NCBI GenBank assembly: GCA_028817775.1
Contig: JAPPOW010000192.1
Coordinates: 1-20,914 of the forward strand
Direction: 5' to 3'
Length of the DNA: 20,914 bases
Origin: Candidatus Melainabacteria bacterium
Lineage (GTDB): Bacteria; Cyanobacteriota; Vampirovibrionia; LMEP-6097
This document shows positions 14,933-20,914 of the stretch, in pieces. The position numbers were made by a program, and so were the translations under genes. Positions within the stretch are counted from its first letter, which is position 1; each line of letters starts with the position of its first letter. The notes under the pieces were generated by a model, which was not told the origin of the DNA, ran no database searches, and saw only the letters and a program-made list of their open reading frames with translations.

Positions 14933-15652
14933 ATGCATAGATTAGCACTTATCGCACTTTTACTCATACCACAGGCTGCAATGGCAGCTCCAGGCATCTC
15001 ACTCAACCTTGGAGATGGAGCAGAAGGAGTCGGCGTTGGTATTCAAATTCTCATCTTACTAACAATCTTGAGTGTGGCACCATCGATCCTACTCATGACT
15101 ACCAGCTTTGTAAGATTTGTCGTAGTTTTTGGAATGTTGCGTACAGCAATGGGACTGGGTCAACTTCCACCAACTCAAGTTCTAATTGGTTTGAGTTTAA
15201 TTTTGACCTTTATGGTGATGCAGCCAACATTTAATCAAATCAATGATGAAGCGATTCAACCATTTATTCAACAACAAATCGACGAAAAAGTTTTTCTAGA
15301 AAAAGCCTTCACCCCAATGAGAAATTTTATGGCTCGGCAAACGGACAACTCTGAACTTGAACTAGCAATGCGAGTTGCTGATATCGATAGACCAGAAAGT
15401 TTTGACGACTTGCCACCACATGTGATGGTAGTAGCTTTCATCCTGAGTGAGCTGAAGAAAGCCTTCAAGATTGGTTTCATGATCTTCATGCCATTTATAG
15501 TCATAGACATGATTGTAGCTAGTGCTCTGGTGTCAATTGGTTTGATGTTCTTGCCGCCAACTACTATCTCGCTACCATTCAAAATCGTCTTGTTTGTTTT
15601 GATAGACGGCTGGGCACTACTGAGTGAAGGTCTGATGCGAGGATTTGCCTGA
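14933..15652 (+). CDS. fliP: Flagellar type III export protein FliP
   Basis: FliP forms the core of the flagellar protein-export gate with FliQ and FliR. Starting at ATG 14933 gives 239 residues, close to the usual 245, with a cleavable signal peptide (MHRLALIALLLIPQAAMAAP), which FliP characteristically has. Conserved stretches are TSFVRFVVVFGMLRTAMG (57-74), LPPTQVLIGLSLILTFMVMQP (78-98), ELKKAFKIGFMIFMPFIVID (173-192) and the Pro-Phe-Lys-x6-Asp-Gly segment near 215-226. The frame is open upstream to 14801 but that part overlaps the GT9 gene and the repeat and is not family-like. Its TGA overlaps the fliQ ATG by one base. No other flagellar gene is in the window. Confidence 0.95.
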   Translation: MHRLALIALLLIPQAAMAAPGISLNLGDGAEGVGVGIQILILLTILSVAPSILLMTTSFVRFVVVFGMLRTAMGLGQLPPTQVLIGLSLILTFMVMQPTFNQINDEAIQPFIQQQIDEKVFLEKAFTPMRNFMARQTDNSELELAMRVADIDRPESFDDLPPHVMVVAFILSELKKAFKIGFMIFMPFIVIDMIVASALVSIGLMFLPPTTISLPFKIVLFVLIDGWALLSEGLMRGFA

Positions 15653-15927
15653 TGGATCAAGCACAGTTTATTGAAATTTCAAACCAAGCCTTGCTCGCTG
15701 CAGCAATTGTCTCAATCCCAATCTTGATCCCAAGTTTGATTGGTGGTGTGCTGATTAGTTTATTTCAAGCCCTGACTCAAATCAGTGAACAAACTTTGAC
15801 CTTTGTACCAAAGTTAATCATCTTAATTATTAGTTACTTTGTCGCTGGTCCTTGGATTGTGCGCTATATGATCAATTACACCAGATCAGTGGTAGAAAGA
15901 ATCCCAGAAATCAGTTTGCCTTCCTAA
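15652..15927 (+). CDS. fliQ: Flagellar type III export protein FliQ
   Basis: The 91-residue protein is a normal-length FliQ with two membrane helices (about 12-36 and 52-73) separated by the signature LISLFQALTQISEQTLTFVPK (33-53). It oligomerises around FliP/FliR in the export gate at the base of the flagellum. Translation is coupled to fliP by a TGATG overlap. There is no fliR behind it: the last 17 bases overlap a convergent unrelated gene, so flagellar genes are dispersed in this genome or the cluster has been split. Confidence 0.95.
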   Translation: MDQAQFIEISNQALLAAAIVSIPILIPSLIGGVLISLFQALTQISEQTLTFVPKLIILIISYFVAGPWIVRYMINYTRSVVERIPEISLPS

Positions 15928-17083
15928 GTGCATGCTCCCTAAGCTGATCAATAAAAGCTAAACTCTTGTTGAGTCCTTGGTCACTTAAATATTGTCTTAA
16001 GTCCTCAAAGCAATAAGCCCAAAGCCTTCTTGGGCTTTTGGATTCAGCAAAATCACTCAATAGAAAAGCTGTTGTAACAGTGATTGGACTGGTATGAGCA
16101 ATACGAGCACTATATTTCAAGTTTTGTGCATGCCTTTCACGAGCAATGGCGATTTGCTCAGCTGCTGGATCTTCTAAATCTAAACCCTTGATTCTCACTT
16201 CCTCATTAATTATGCTCTCAATCTGATTAAGCAAAGTCTTCCAATGAGTGAAGTAAACTCTGATTCGTTTCTTTTCTCTTTCTGGTACGAGAGCTGAATC
16301 TTGTCCAGGGTGGATACGCTGGTATTTGGCTTTGCTCAGTTCAGTAATAATCCCTGAGCGAGTTTCATCATAAAACTTACAAACACCAACAAAACTATCC
16401 CTATCATAATGTTCAAGCCTAACCGCTTGAGCTTTTTGGATTAGCAAATCAAGAACTCTATTGAGAAACTTTGCAGGGGGAGAGCTTGCATTGCTCTTCA
16501 AAGTCTTGAGTCTGCGAACTAAGCTCTCTCGTTCTTGCATAAAAACAGGCTGCTCTGACTCTGGGTCAATCAAATGAGCTAACTTAAAATCAAACTCTTG
16601 TTCAGCATCAAAACTACTATCATCATATTGTTGCCTCCCTCCCAAAACCAACAAGCCTCTAGCTATGTGATCTTGCTTGCTAGCTTTATCGTCTGAAGCC
16701 AAAATACTCAAATACTCTATTGGTCTTGCCCATTTGTTAACCGTTTCAGAGAGAGAAGCTGAAGCAATATTAGCCCTCAACACTAAGTCCTGCACATGCC
16801 CGTTGTTAAGAAGCATCTCTCCATATAAAAAAGTTTTCAAGAGACTAGCAGCTTCAGCTCTGTGAGAACTAACTCCTAAGGTATCAGGCTTTGCCTCCCT
16901 AGACTCTGGTTGAGCACTAGCTGGCTTTCGGTTTAACTGCTTAAGCAAGCGTAAGACATCACCTCTACGTTCAACTGGGTCGCCAGTTTCTGCATAGCGA
17001 AATACACCGGCAATTCTGTCTGTAACTATACCGAGCTGGGCAAGCTGGGCTTCACTGGCCCCTATATTTAAATCATAAGACAC
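15911..17083 (-). CDS. Orphan helical protein, unknown function
   Basis: I do not recognise this 390-residue protein. It is soluble, without signal peptide, and largely helical, with a polar low-complexity stretch at about 54-72 (KPASAQPESREAKPD). Charged Arg/Lys/Glu segments around 205-300 might form coiled coils. The start is GTG at 17083, with TAAAAT eight bases upstream and no SD; the ATG a few bases further in is out of frame. It lies directly after purA on the same strand, with 21 bases between the purA stop at 17105 and this start, so co-transcription is possible despite its own -10 box. The 3' end overlaps fliQ by 17 bases, convergently. Confidence 0.8.
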   Translation of the reverse strand: MSYDLNIGASEAQLAQLGIVTDRIAGVFRYAETGDPVERRGDVLRLLKQLNRKPASAQPESREAKPDTLGVSSHRAEAASLLKTFLYGEMLLNNGHVQDLVLRANIASASLSETVNKWARPIEYLSILASDDKASKQDHIARGLLVLGGRQQYDDSSFDAEQEFDFKLAHLIDPESEQPVFMQERESLVRRLKTLKSNASSPPAKFLNRVLDLLIQKAQAVRLEHYDRDSFVGVCKFYDETRSGIITELSKAKYQRIHPGQDSALVPEREKKRIRVYFTHWKTLLNQIESIINEEVRIKGLDLEDPAAEQIAIARERHAQNLKYSARIAHTSPITVTTAFLLSDFAESKSPRRLWAYCFEDLRQYLSDQGLNKSLAFIDQLREHALRKAN

Positions 17084-17091
17084 TGAGTCTT

Positions 17092-17097
17092 ATTTTA
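17092..17097 (-). promoter_or_regulatory. TAAAAT -10 box eight bases before GTG start
   Basis: TAAAAT on the minus strand ends eight bases before the GTG at 17083, in the short gap after purA. The spacing supports a leaderless transcript for the orphan gene. Confidence 0.45.
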
Positions 17098-17104
17098 ACA
17101 AACT

Positions 17105-18445
17105 CTAGATAGCAGTTTCAAGTACCCTGCGAGGACCATGAATCGGATCCTCCAGAATGATAGTCTGCTCGCGGGCTGGACCAACACTAACAATAGTAAT
17201 TGGGATCTCTAGCACCCGCTCCAAGTAGCGCACATAGTTGAGTGCACCCTCTGGTAATTGACTAATTTCTGTAGCATCTGCTGAGTTCTCAACTTGATCG
17301 CGCCAAGGTTCAATGCGCTCAAGAATCGGCTCCACATACTTCAAGAAATTAGACTTAGCCGGCAGATCTTTATAAACTTCACCGGTGCGAATATCTTTGT
17401 AAGCAGTACAAACATAAAGCTCTTCTAGATCATCAAGCACATCTAATTTGGTCAGTGCAAGACAATCCATACCATTGACACGAATTGCATAGCGCATCAA
17501 GACCGCATCAAACCAACCAACCCGGCGAGCACGACCAGTAGTAGTACCAATCTCTTCCCAAGCAGTGCCTTCAGCCCGCAGGATTTTAGCTGAGCTACCT
17601 TTGACTTCAGTCGGGAACGGTCCCTCACCAACACGAGTAGTATAAGCCTTGGCAACTCCAATCACTCTATCAATAAAGTTTGGACCAACACCAGAGCCGA
17701 CGCAAGCACCGCCAGAGACTGGATTTGAGCTAGTCACATAAGGATAAGTACCATGATCAAGGTCAAGCAAAGTACCCTGCGCGCCTTCAAACAAAATATT
17801 TTGGCGAGCTTTATTTGCCTCCCAAACAATTGCAGCAGTATCAAAAACAAATGGTGCAAGCTGCTTACCGTATTCAATATACTCACGGAAAACTTTATCA
17901 ATATCAAGTGGTTCAAGACCATACAATCTATCCAAGATGATATTTTTTTCTGGGATCAAAACCTTGAGCTTTTCAAGCAAGGCATCTGGATCAACAAACT
18001 CACACATGCGTAAACCAGAACGAGATGATTTATCAGCATAGGTTGGACCGATACCACGGCAAGTAGTACCAATCTTCTTAGAGCCACGAGCCTCTTCCTG
18101 AGCTTGATCTATCAATAAATGATACGGCATAGTCACATGCGCAGCTGCACTAATTTGCAAATTGCTGATATCAACACCTTGATCTTTGAGTTCATTCATC
18201 TCTCTAAGGATTACTTTCGGATCAATCACTGTACCAGGACCCACCATACAAATAGTGCCTGGATTGAGGATCCCTGACGGAATAAGGTGGAACTTGTACT
18301 TCTTACCACCAGCATTAACTGTGTGCCCGGCATTACTACCACCTTGATAGCGCACAATATAGTCAGCGTTACGCGAAAGCAAATCAACTATCTTTGCTTT
18401 GCCCTCGTCTCCCCATTGACTACCAACGATTACTACATTTGCCAT
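17105..18445 (-). CDS. purA: Adenylosuccinate synthetase
   Basis: PurA joins IMP and aspartate with GTP hydrolysis to give adenylosuccinate, the first step from IMP to AMP. The 446-residue protein has the GTP-binding N-terminus GSQWGDEGKAKIVDLLS (8-24) with catalytic Asp13 and the His41 motif GGSNAGHTVNAGG (35-47). Other family stretches are KIGTTCRGIGPTYADKSSR, ILFEGAQGTLLDLDHGTYP and TTTGRARRVGWFD. The usual GDEGKGK is GDEGKAK here, a mild variation. It is slightly longer than the common 430. The ATG at 18445 has no strong SD. A 140-base leader with a hairpin and a 28-codon mini-ORF seems to precede it. Confidence 0.97.
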   Translation of the reverse strand: MANVVIVGSQWGDEGKAKIVDLLSRNADYIVRYQGGSNAGHTVNAGGKKYKFHLIPSGILNPGTICMVGPGTVIDPKVILREMNELKDQGVDISNLQISAAAHVTMPYHLLIDQAQEEARGSKKIGTTCRGIGPTYADKSSRSGLRMCEFVDPDALLEKLKVLIPEKNIILDRLYGLEPLDIDKVFREYIEYGKQLAPFVFDTAAIVWEANKARQNILFEGAQGTLLDLDHGTYPYVTSSNPVSGGACVGSGVGPNFIDRVIGVAKAYTTRVGEGPFPTEVKGSSAKILRAEGTAWEEIGTTTGRARRVGWFDAVLMRYAIRVNGMDCLALTKLDVLDDLEELYVCTAYKDIRTGEVYKDLPAKSNFLKYVEPILERIEPWRDQVENSADATEISQLPEGALNYVRYLERVLEIPITIVSVGPAREQTIILEDPIHGPRRVLETAI

Positions 18446-18591
18446 TAAACTGCCCAGCCTTATTTAGTAAGTCCGATAACTGCGTTATGCTCGCTCCTCC
18501 TCATTTCATTTACGCAAAGTAAACTGCAATCGTCGTCGCGTCGCATGCCTTGTTCTCGAACTTCCTAAACAAGGCTTCCCACAAAGGGTTG
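18446..18591 (-). other. purA leader with hairpins and a 28-codon mini-ORF
   Basis: Reading toward purA, the leader has a hairpin GCCTTGTT/AACAAGGC (18568-18575 with 18547-18554, 13-base loop), then an ATG directly after it (18546) opening a frame of 28 codons that ends with TAA at 18460, 14 bases before the purA ATG. Its middle overlaps a TTTAC/GTAAA hairpin and a strong GAGGAGG (about 18488-18495). A further ATAAC/GTTAT hairpin lies near 18478-18490. The mini-ORF has no good SD of its own. It could be a leader peptide or chance; the hairpins are seen directly. Confidence 0.35.
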
Positions 18592-18621
18592 ATTATAGCA
18601 CTTCAAGCTCTCAGAGGTTAA
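18592..18621 (-). promoter_or_regulatory. Candidate purA promoter
   Basis: TATAAT (18592-18597, minus strand) with TTAACC (18616-18621) as a possible -35 at 18 bases. The -35 overlaps the first copy of the TCTCAGAGGT motif. Transcription would start about 140 bases before purA. Confidence 0.5.
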
Positions 18622-18885
18622 TGACCCTTCTCGCTGTTTGGCAAACCCTTATATTACGCTGCTGGACTTAGGTCCGGCGATAGGCAACGTAGTTGCCTGA
18701 CTATCAGGACTGGGGACAAAGCACAAAAAGCATAAATTGCTTTTTTGCTGATATCTAGTCTTCTCAGAGGTCAAATGACCCCCTTAAATCTCTTCTCTTT
18801 ATTATTGGCTCGGTCAGCATGAACCTAAAAGCTATACCCTAACTGAAATATACGATAAATTCTCAGGGGTTTTTTGACCCCTTTC
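18609..18885 (+). repeat. Three copies of TCTCAGRGGT...TGACCC motif
   Basis: The copies start at 18609, 18762 and 18861. Each reads TCTCAGAGGT or TCTCAGGGGT, three to five A/T-rich bases, then TGACCC and a pyrimidine-rich tail. Each can form a small stem (GGTCA/TGACC, GGGGT/ACCCC). The distances are 153 and 99 bases. They occupy the non-coding interval between purA and the 18918 gene; I found no other copy in the window. They could be sites for a regulator or a short repeat family. Confidence 0.6.
18664..18748 (+). ncRNA. Structured element, possible non-coding RNA or attenuator
   Basis: An extended hairpin spans 18671-18711: GGTCC with GGACT, GATA with TATC, and GGCAAC with GTTGCC around a GTA loop. 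It is preceded by a competing GGAC/GTCC pairing and contains an alternative CCTGA/TCAGG stem. Sixteen bases further on, GCACAAAAAGCA pairs with TGCTTTTTTGC (18721-18748, one bulge), an A/T-rich terminator-like stem readable on either strand. It does not match any riboswitch I know. Direction is uncertain; plus is chosen because it lies upstream of the 18918 gene. Confidence 0.4.
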
Positions 18886-18904
18886 GTTTTGGAAGCTGGC
18901 TTGC

Positions 18905-18910
18905 TATAAG
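18905..18910 (+). promoter_or_regulatory. TATAAG -10 box seven bases before GTG 18918
   Basis: TTGCTATAAG has an extended -10 look and ends seven bases before the GTG start, as at fur and moxR. It follows the third TCTCAGGGGT motif copy by about 20 bases. Confidence 0.5.
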
Positions 18911-18917
18911 TGATAGC

Positions 18918-19181
18918 GTGGATTACATCTACGATAGAGCAAATGAATTCAAAGCTAAAGTACACTTCTTCTTTGGTACTGGGTTAATTACACCATTGGC
19001 TCTAATCTTGGTCGATATACTACGTGGAGTAGCAGAGTTGAATTCCTCCGGCTTCTATAGGCTTTTGTTTTCAATGCTACTTAGCGTGGCTGGTTTGTAC
19101 TTTTATCGTAATAGCTTTATAATTATGATTAAGAGGGATAGAGATCGTGCAATTTATAATAAACTTATTCAACAACAATGA
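18918..19181 (+). CDS. Small two-helix membrane protein
   Basis: The 87-residue protein has two hydrophobic segments, about 18-39 (FFGTGLITPLALILVDILRG) and 46-71, with a basic C-terminal tail (KRDRDRAIYNKLIQQQ). It is likely an inner-membrane protein with both ends inside. It starts with GTG at 18918. The next small frame overlaps its end by 35 bases. I do not recognise the family. The position ahead of comM could mean co-transcription. Confidence 0.6.
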   Translation: MDYIYDRANEFKAKVHFFFGTGLITPLALILVDILRGVAELNSSGFYRLLFSMLLSVAGLYFYRNSFIIMIKRDRDRAIYNKLIQQQ

Positions 19182-19323
19182 GACATTCAGAGAATTGCTT
19201 GCCTTGGTTCTAGTTTGTGCCGTGCCTCTATCGCTGCCTTTTCTTGGTGAGCCATTTAGCTTCAATACAAACGAGTTTGAAAACAAATTCAAAGAACCAA
19301 GCGTAGATATTAATCTAAGTTAA
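19147..19323 (+). CDS. Overlapping small membrane protein, 58 residues
   Basis: A frame from GTG 19147 to TAA 19323 encodes 58 residues with one clear hydrophobic helix (ELLALVLVCAVPLSLPFLG, about 16-34) and a polar acidic/basic tail. GAGGGA lies ten bases upstream as an SD. It overlaps the previous gene by 35 bases in another frame and ends eleven bases before comM, filling what would otherwise be a gap. This fits a compact operon 18918-19147-comM, but a 58-residue frame can occur by chance. Confidence 0.5.
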   Translation: MQFIINLFNNNETFRELLALVLVCAVPLSLPFLGEPFSFNTNEFENKFKEPSVDINLS

Positions 19324-19334
19324 CAATCAAGACA

Positions 19335-20855
19335 ATGTACAGCAAAACCCAATCAGCAAGCCTGGAAGGTATAGACGCGCGCATCATCGAGATTGAAGTT
19401 GAATCAGGTGGCGGCATGCCCAGCTTCAATATAGTTGGACTGGTTGGCAAATCAATCTCCGAATCCAAAGATAGAGTCAACACAGCCCTGATCTCAACTG
19501 GCTTTCCCCCTGAAGCTGGCAAAATTCTAGTCAACTTGATGCCAGCACATCTTCGCAAAGAAGGTAGTCATTTCGATTTAGGGATTGCTGCAGCTCTCAT
19601 GGTCAACTGCGGTTATATCGATGCTGCTCCACAACTACTTGAGAGCTTTGCATTTTTTGGAGAGCTCTCACTCAATGGCAAAGTCAAAGAGGTAATAGGC
19701 TTACTACCGCTGGCACTGGAAGCTCAGCAGCAGCGAATCAGATATATAGTAGTACCGCAAGCTAACTATAAAGAAGCCAGTTTGATTAACTTAGCTAGTC
19801 AATTCAATGCTGAGGTCTACGCTGTAAGAGATTTGTTTGAACTCAGAGCTTTGCTTGAGGCAATTAGCGCTGGCAAGGAGAGTGAACAATATCGGGTCAA
19901 GGTCCTGAGCAAGATTGAAAGCAAAGCTCAGGGCAATAAAGACCTAAGTGATGTCATTGGACAAGAGCATGCCAAACGTGGTTTGGAAATTGCAGCTGCT
20001 GGCAGACATCACCTACTAATGATTGGACCACCAGGTTGCGGTAAGTCTATGCTCGCAAGCCGCTTTATCAACCTTCTGCCAGAGCTTAGTTTTGATGAGG
20101 CTTTGGAGCTAACCAAAATCTATAGTATTACTGGTCTAAGTGATGGTGAACTGATGCTAGAGCCGCCACTGCGAATGCCACATCATAGTGCCAGCAACGC
20201 AGCACTAGTTGGAGGCGGTTCCAGAATCAAACCAGGAGAAGCAAGTCTTGCTCACCACGGAGTTTTATTCCTTGATGAACTAACAGAATTCAATCGTCAT
20301 AGTATCGAACAGTTCCGGCAAATTCTTGAAGACAAAAATATCAATATCAACCGTATCCGCCAAACGGTAAACTTCCCTGCTGATTTCATTTTAATTGCAG
20401 CTTGTAATCCTTGTCCCTGCGGCTACCTCGGTGACAAACTCAAAGCCTGCTCTTGCGCGCCACAACAAATCGCTCGCTATCTCGGCAAACTCTCTGGACC
20501 ATTGCTTGATCGTATCGATATGCATATAGAGTTGAGCCGGCTCAGTTATGAAGAAATTCAATTACTCAACCGTGCTAAAGTAGCTGAGCCAATCACAGAG
20601 GCTATTCGCTCCAAAGTAGTAGAAGCACGTAGTTTTGCTAAAGAAATAAATCAAGCAATCAAACTTAATGAAGAAGAATTAAAATTCATGGACAATGCCG
20701 TGATGAAGTTAGAACTCTCTGCTAGATCACATCAAAAAATCTTACGACTTGCTCGGACAATTGCAAACCTAGATTACTCTGAACAGGTTAAGGTGGAGCA
20801 TCTTGCTGAAGCTTTGAGTTTTAGAGCTGTGGATTGGGAGGTTTATGCCAAGTGA
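19335..20855 (+). CDS. comM: ComM / YifB-type Mg-chelatase-like AAA+ ATPase
   Basis: The 506-residue protein has the full ComM layout: N-terminal ChlI-like domain of the Lon-substrate fold (1-170, PSFNIVGLVGKSISESKDRV and VNLMPAHLRKEGSHFDLGIA), central AAA+ domain with Walker A IGPPGCGKSM (230-239), Walker B LFLDEL (311-316), the Mg-chelatase signature AACNPCPCGYLGD (355-367) with CSC (372-374), and a C-terminal helical region ending in ALSFRAVDWEVYAK. ComM is a hexameric helicase that promotes branch migration of the incoming strand during natural transformation in several bacteria; many species carry it without known competence. The ATG at 19335 has no strong SD. The stop overlaps a following frame. 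Confidence 0.95.
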   Translation: MYSKTQSASLEGIDARIIEIEVESGGGMPSFNIVGLVGKSISESKDRVNTALISTGFPPEAGKILVNLMPAHLRKEGSHFDLGIAAALMVNCGYIDAAPQLLESFAFFGELSLNGKVKEVIGLLPLALEAQQQRIRYIVVPQANYKEASLINLASQFNAEVYAVRDLFELRALLEAISAGKESEQYRVKVLSKIESKAQGNKDLSDVIGQEHAKRGLEIAAAGRHHLLMIGPPGCGKSMLASRFINLLPELSFDEALELTKIYSITGLSDGELMLEPPLRMPHHSASNAALVGGGSRIKPGEASLAHHGVLFLDELTEFNRHSIEQFRQILEDKNININRIRQTVNFPADFILIAACNPCPCGYLGDKLKACSCAPQQIARYLGKLSGPLLDRIDMHIELSRLSYEEIQLLNRAKVAEPITEAIRSKVVEARSFAKEINQAIKLNEEELKFMDNAVMKLELSARSHQKILRLARTIANLDYSEQVKVEHLAEALSFRAVDWEVYAK

Positions 20856-20914
20856 ACCTTGATGAAACCCAATTGCCAGAGCCACTATTTGAAGTCATCA
20901 GCCCACTTGGAACT
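20852..20914 (+). CDS. Start of a further gene, cut by the window edge
   Basis: A frame opening at GTG 20852 overlaps the comM TGA (GTGA) and stays open for 21 codons to the right edge (MNLDETQLPEPLFEVISPLG). The overlap is typical of a coupled downstream gene. A second open frame starts at ATG 20861, so the choice is not certain. Too short to identify. Confidence 0.4.
   Translation, partial: MNLDETQLPEPLFEVISPLGT

Noticed and set aside
15268..15660. Minus-strand open frame of 130 codons across fliP
   Set aside because: It is antisense to the conserved FliP core and has no supporting signals.
18664..18711. Bacterial SRP RNA, because of AGGTCCGG
   Set aside because: The asymmetric loop sequence GGAAGCAGCC and the GGTCAGGTCC context are absent.
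18639..18724. c-di-GMP-I (GEMM) riboswitch, because of GGCAAACC and GGGGACAAAGC
   Set aside because: The P1b stem would have to hold about 70 bases, the GACGCAAAGC box is incomplete and no second helix with tetraloop receptor follows.
18918..19323. One frameshifted gene covering the two small membrane frames
   Set aside because: Each frame has its own plausible start and a complete hydrophobic segment, and the overlap is short; a frameshift cannot be excluded but is not needed.

Overview
The window looks like a chromosomal segment from a diderm, flagellated, uncultured-type bacterium. Supporting features are a C-terminal-Phe beta-barrel outer membrane protein, the flagellar export genes fliP and fliQ, frequent GTG/TTG starts, moderate-to-low GC (about 40-45% by eye) and several large proteins that I cannot place. 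Melainabacteria-like or another deep-branching candidate lineage is possible, but that is inference. There is no phage, transposase, CRISPR array, tRNA or rRNA.

Layout. 1-1129 (-) is the 5' part of a secreted acidic repeat protein. 1303-6764 (-) is one operon of the MoxR/Bat type: moxR ATPase, DUF58 protein, one-TM adaptor-like protein, BatA-like VWA protein and a BatB-BatC (VWA+TPR) fusion, with the last four genes overlapping by 1-4 bases. A divergent orphan helical protein (6817-7779) follows, then an outer-membrane beta-barrel gene with a clear terminator (7893-8684 -). Next come a nagA-like amidohydrolase whose 5' end appears displaced or broken (8955-9845 +) and a polytopic membrane protein resembling GT-C/GtrII enzymes (9814-11241 -). 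Two orphan proteins (11361-13273 +) are followed by a Fur-family regulator (13275-13739 -), a glycosyltransferase-9 protein (13859-14857 -), fliP-fliQ (14933-15927 +), another orphan (15911-17083 -), purA (17105-18445 -), a 472-base non-coding interval with several structured elements, two small membrane proteins, comM (19335-20855 +) and the first codons of a further gene.

Cross-cutting signals. (1) At least five genes have a TANNNT-like -10 hexamer 6-8 bases before the start codon, the signature of leaderless transcripts; a seventh-base spacing recurs in fur, moxR, the divergent 6817 gene and the 18918 gene. (2) Short palindromic interspersed repeats starting TGTCATCCTGAG or TGTCATTGCGAG occur between genes and in frame inside two genes. 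(3) A perfect 41-base inverted repeat joins the fur upstream region to the 3' end of the glycosyltransferase gene. (4) The interval 18446-18917 holds a purA leader, a strongly structured element and three copies of a TCTCAGRGGT...TGACCC motif. I see no obvious defence or biosynthetic island; the best candidates for undescribed biology are these regulatory and repeat signals plus the orphan proteins.
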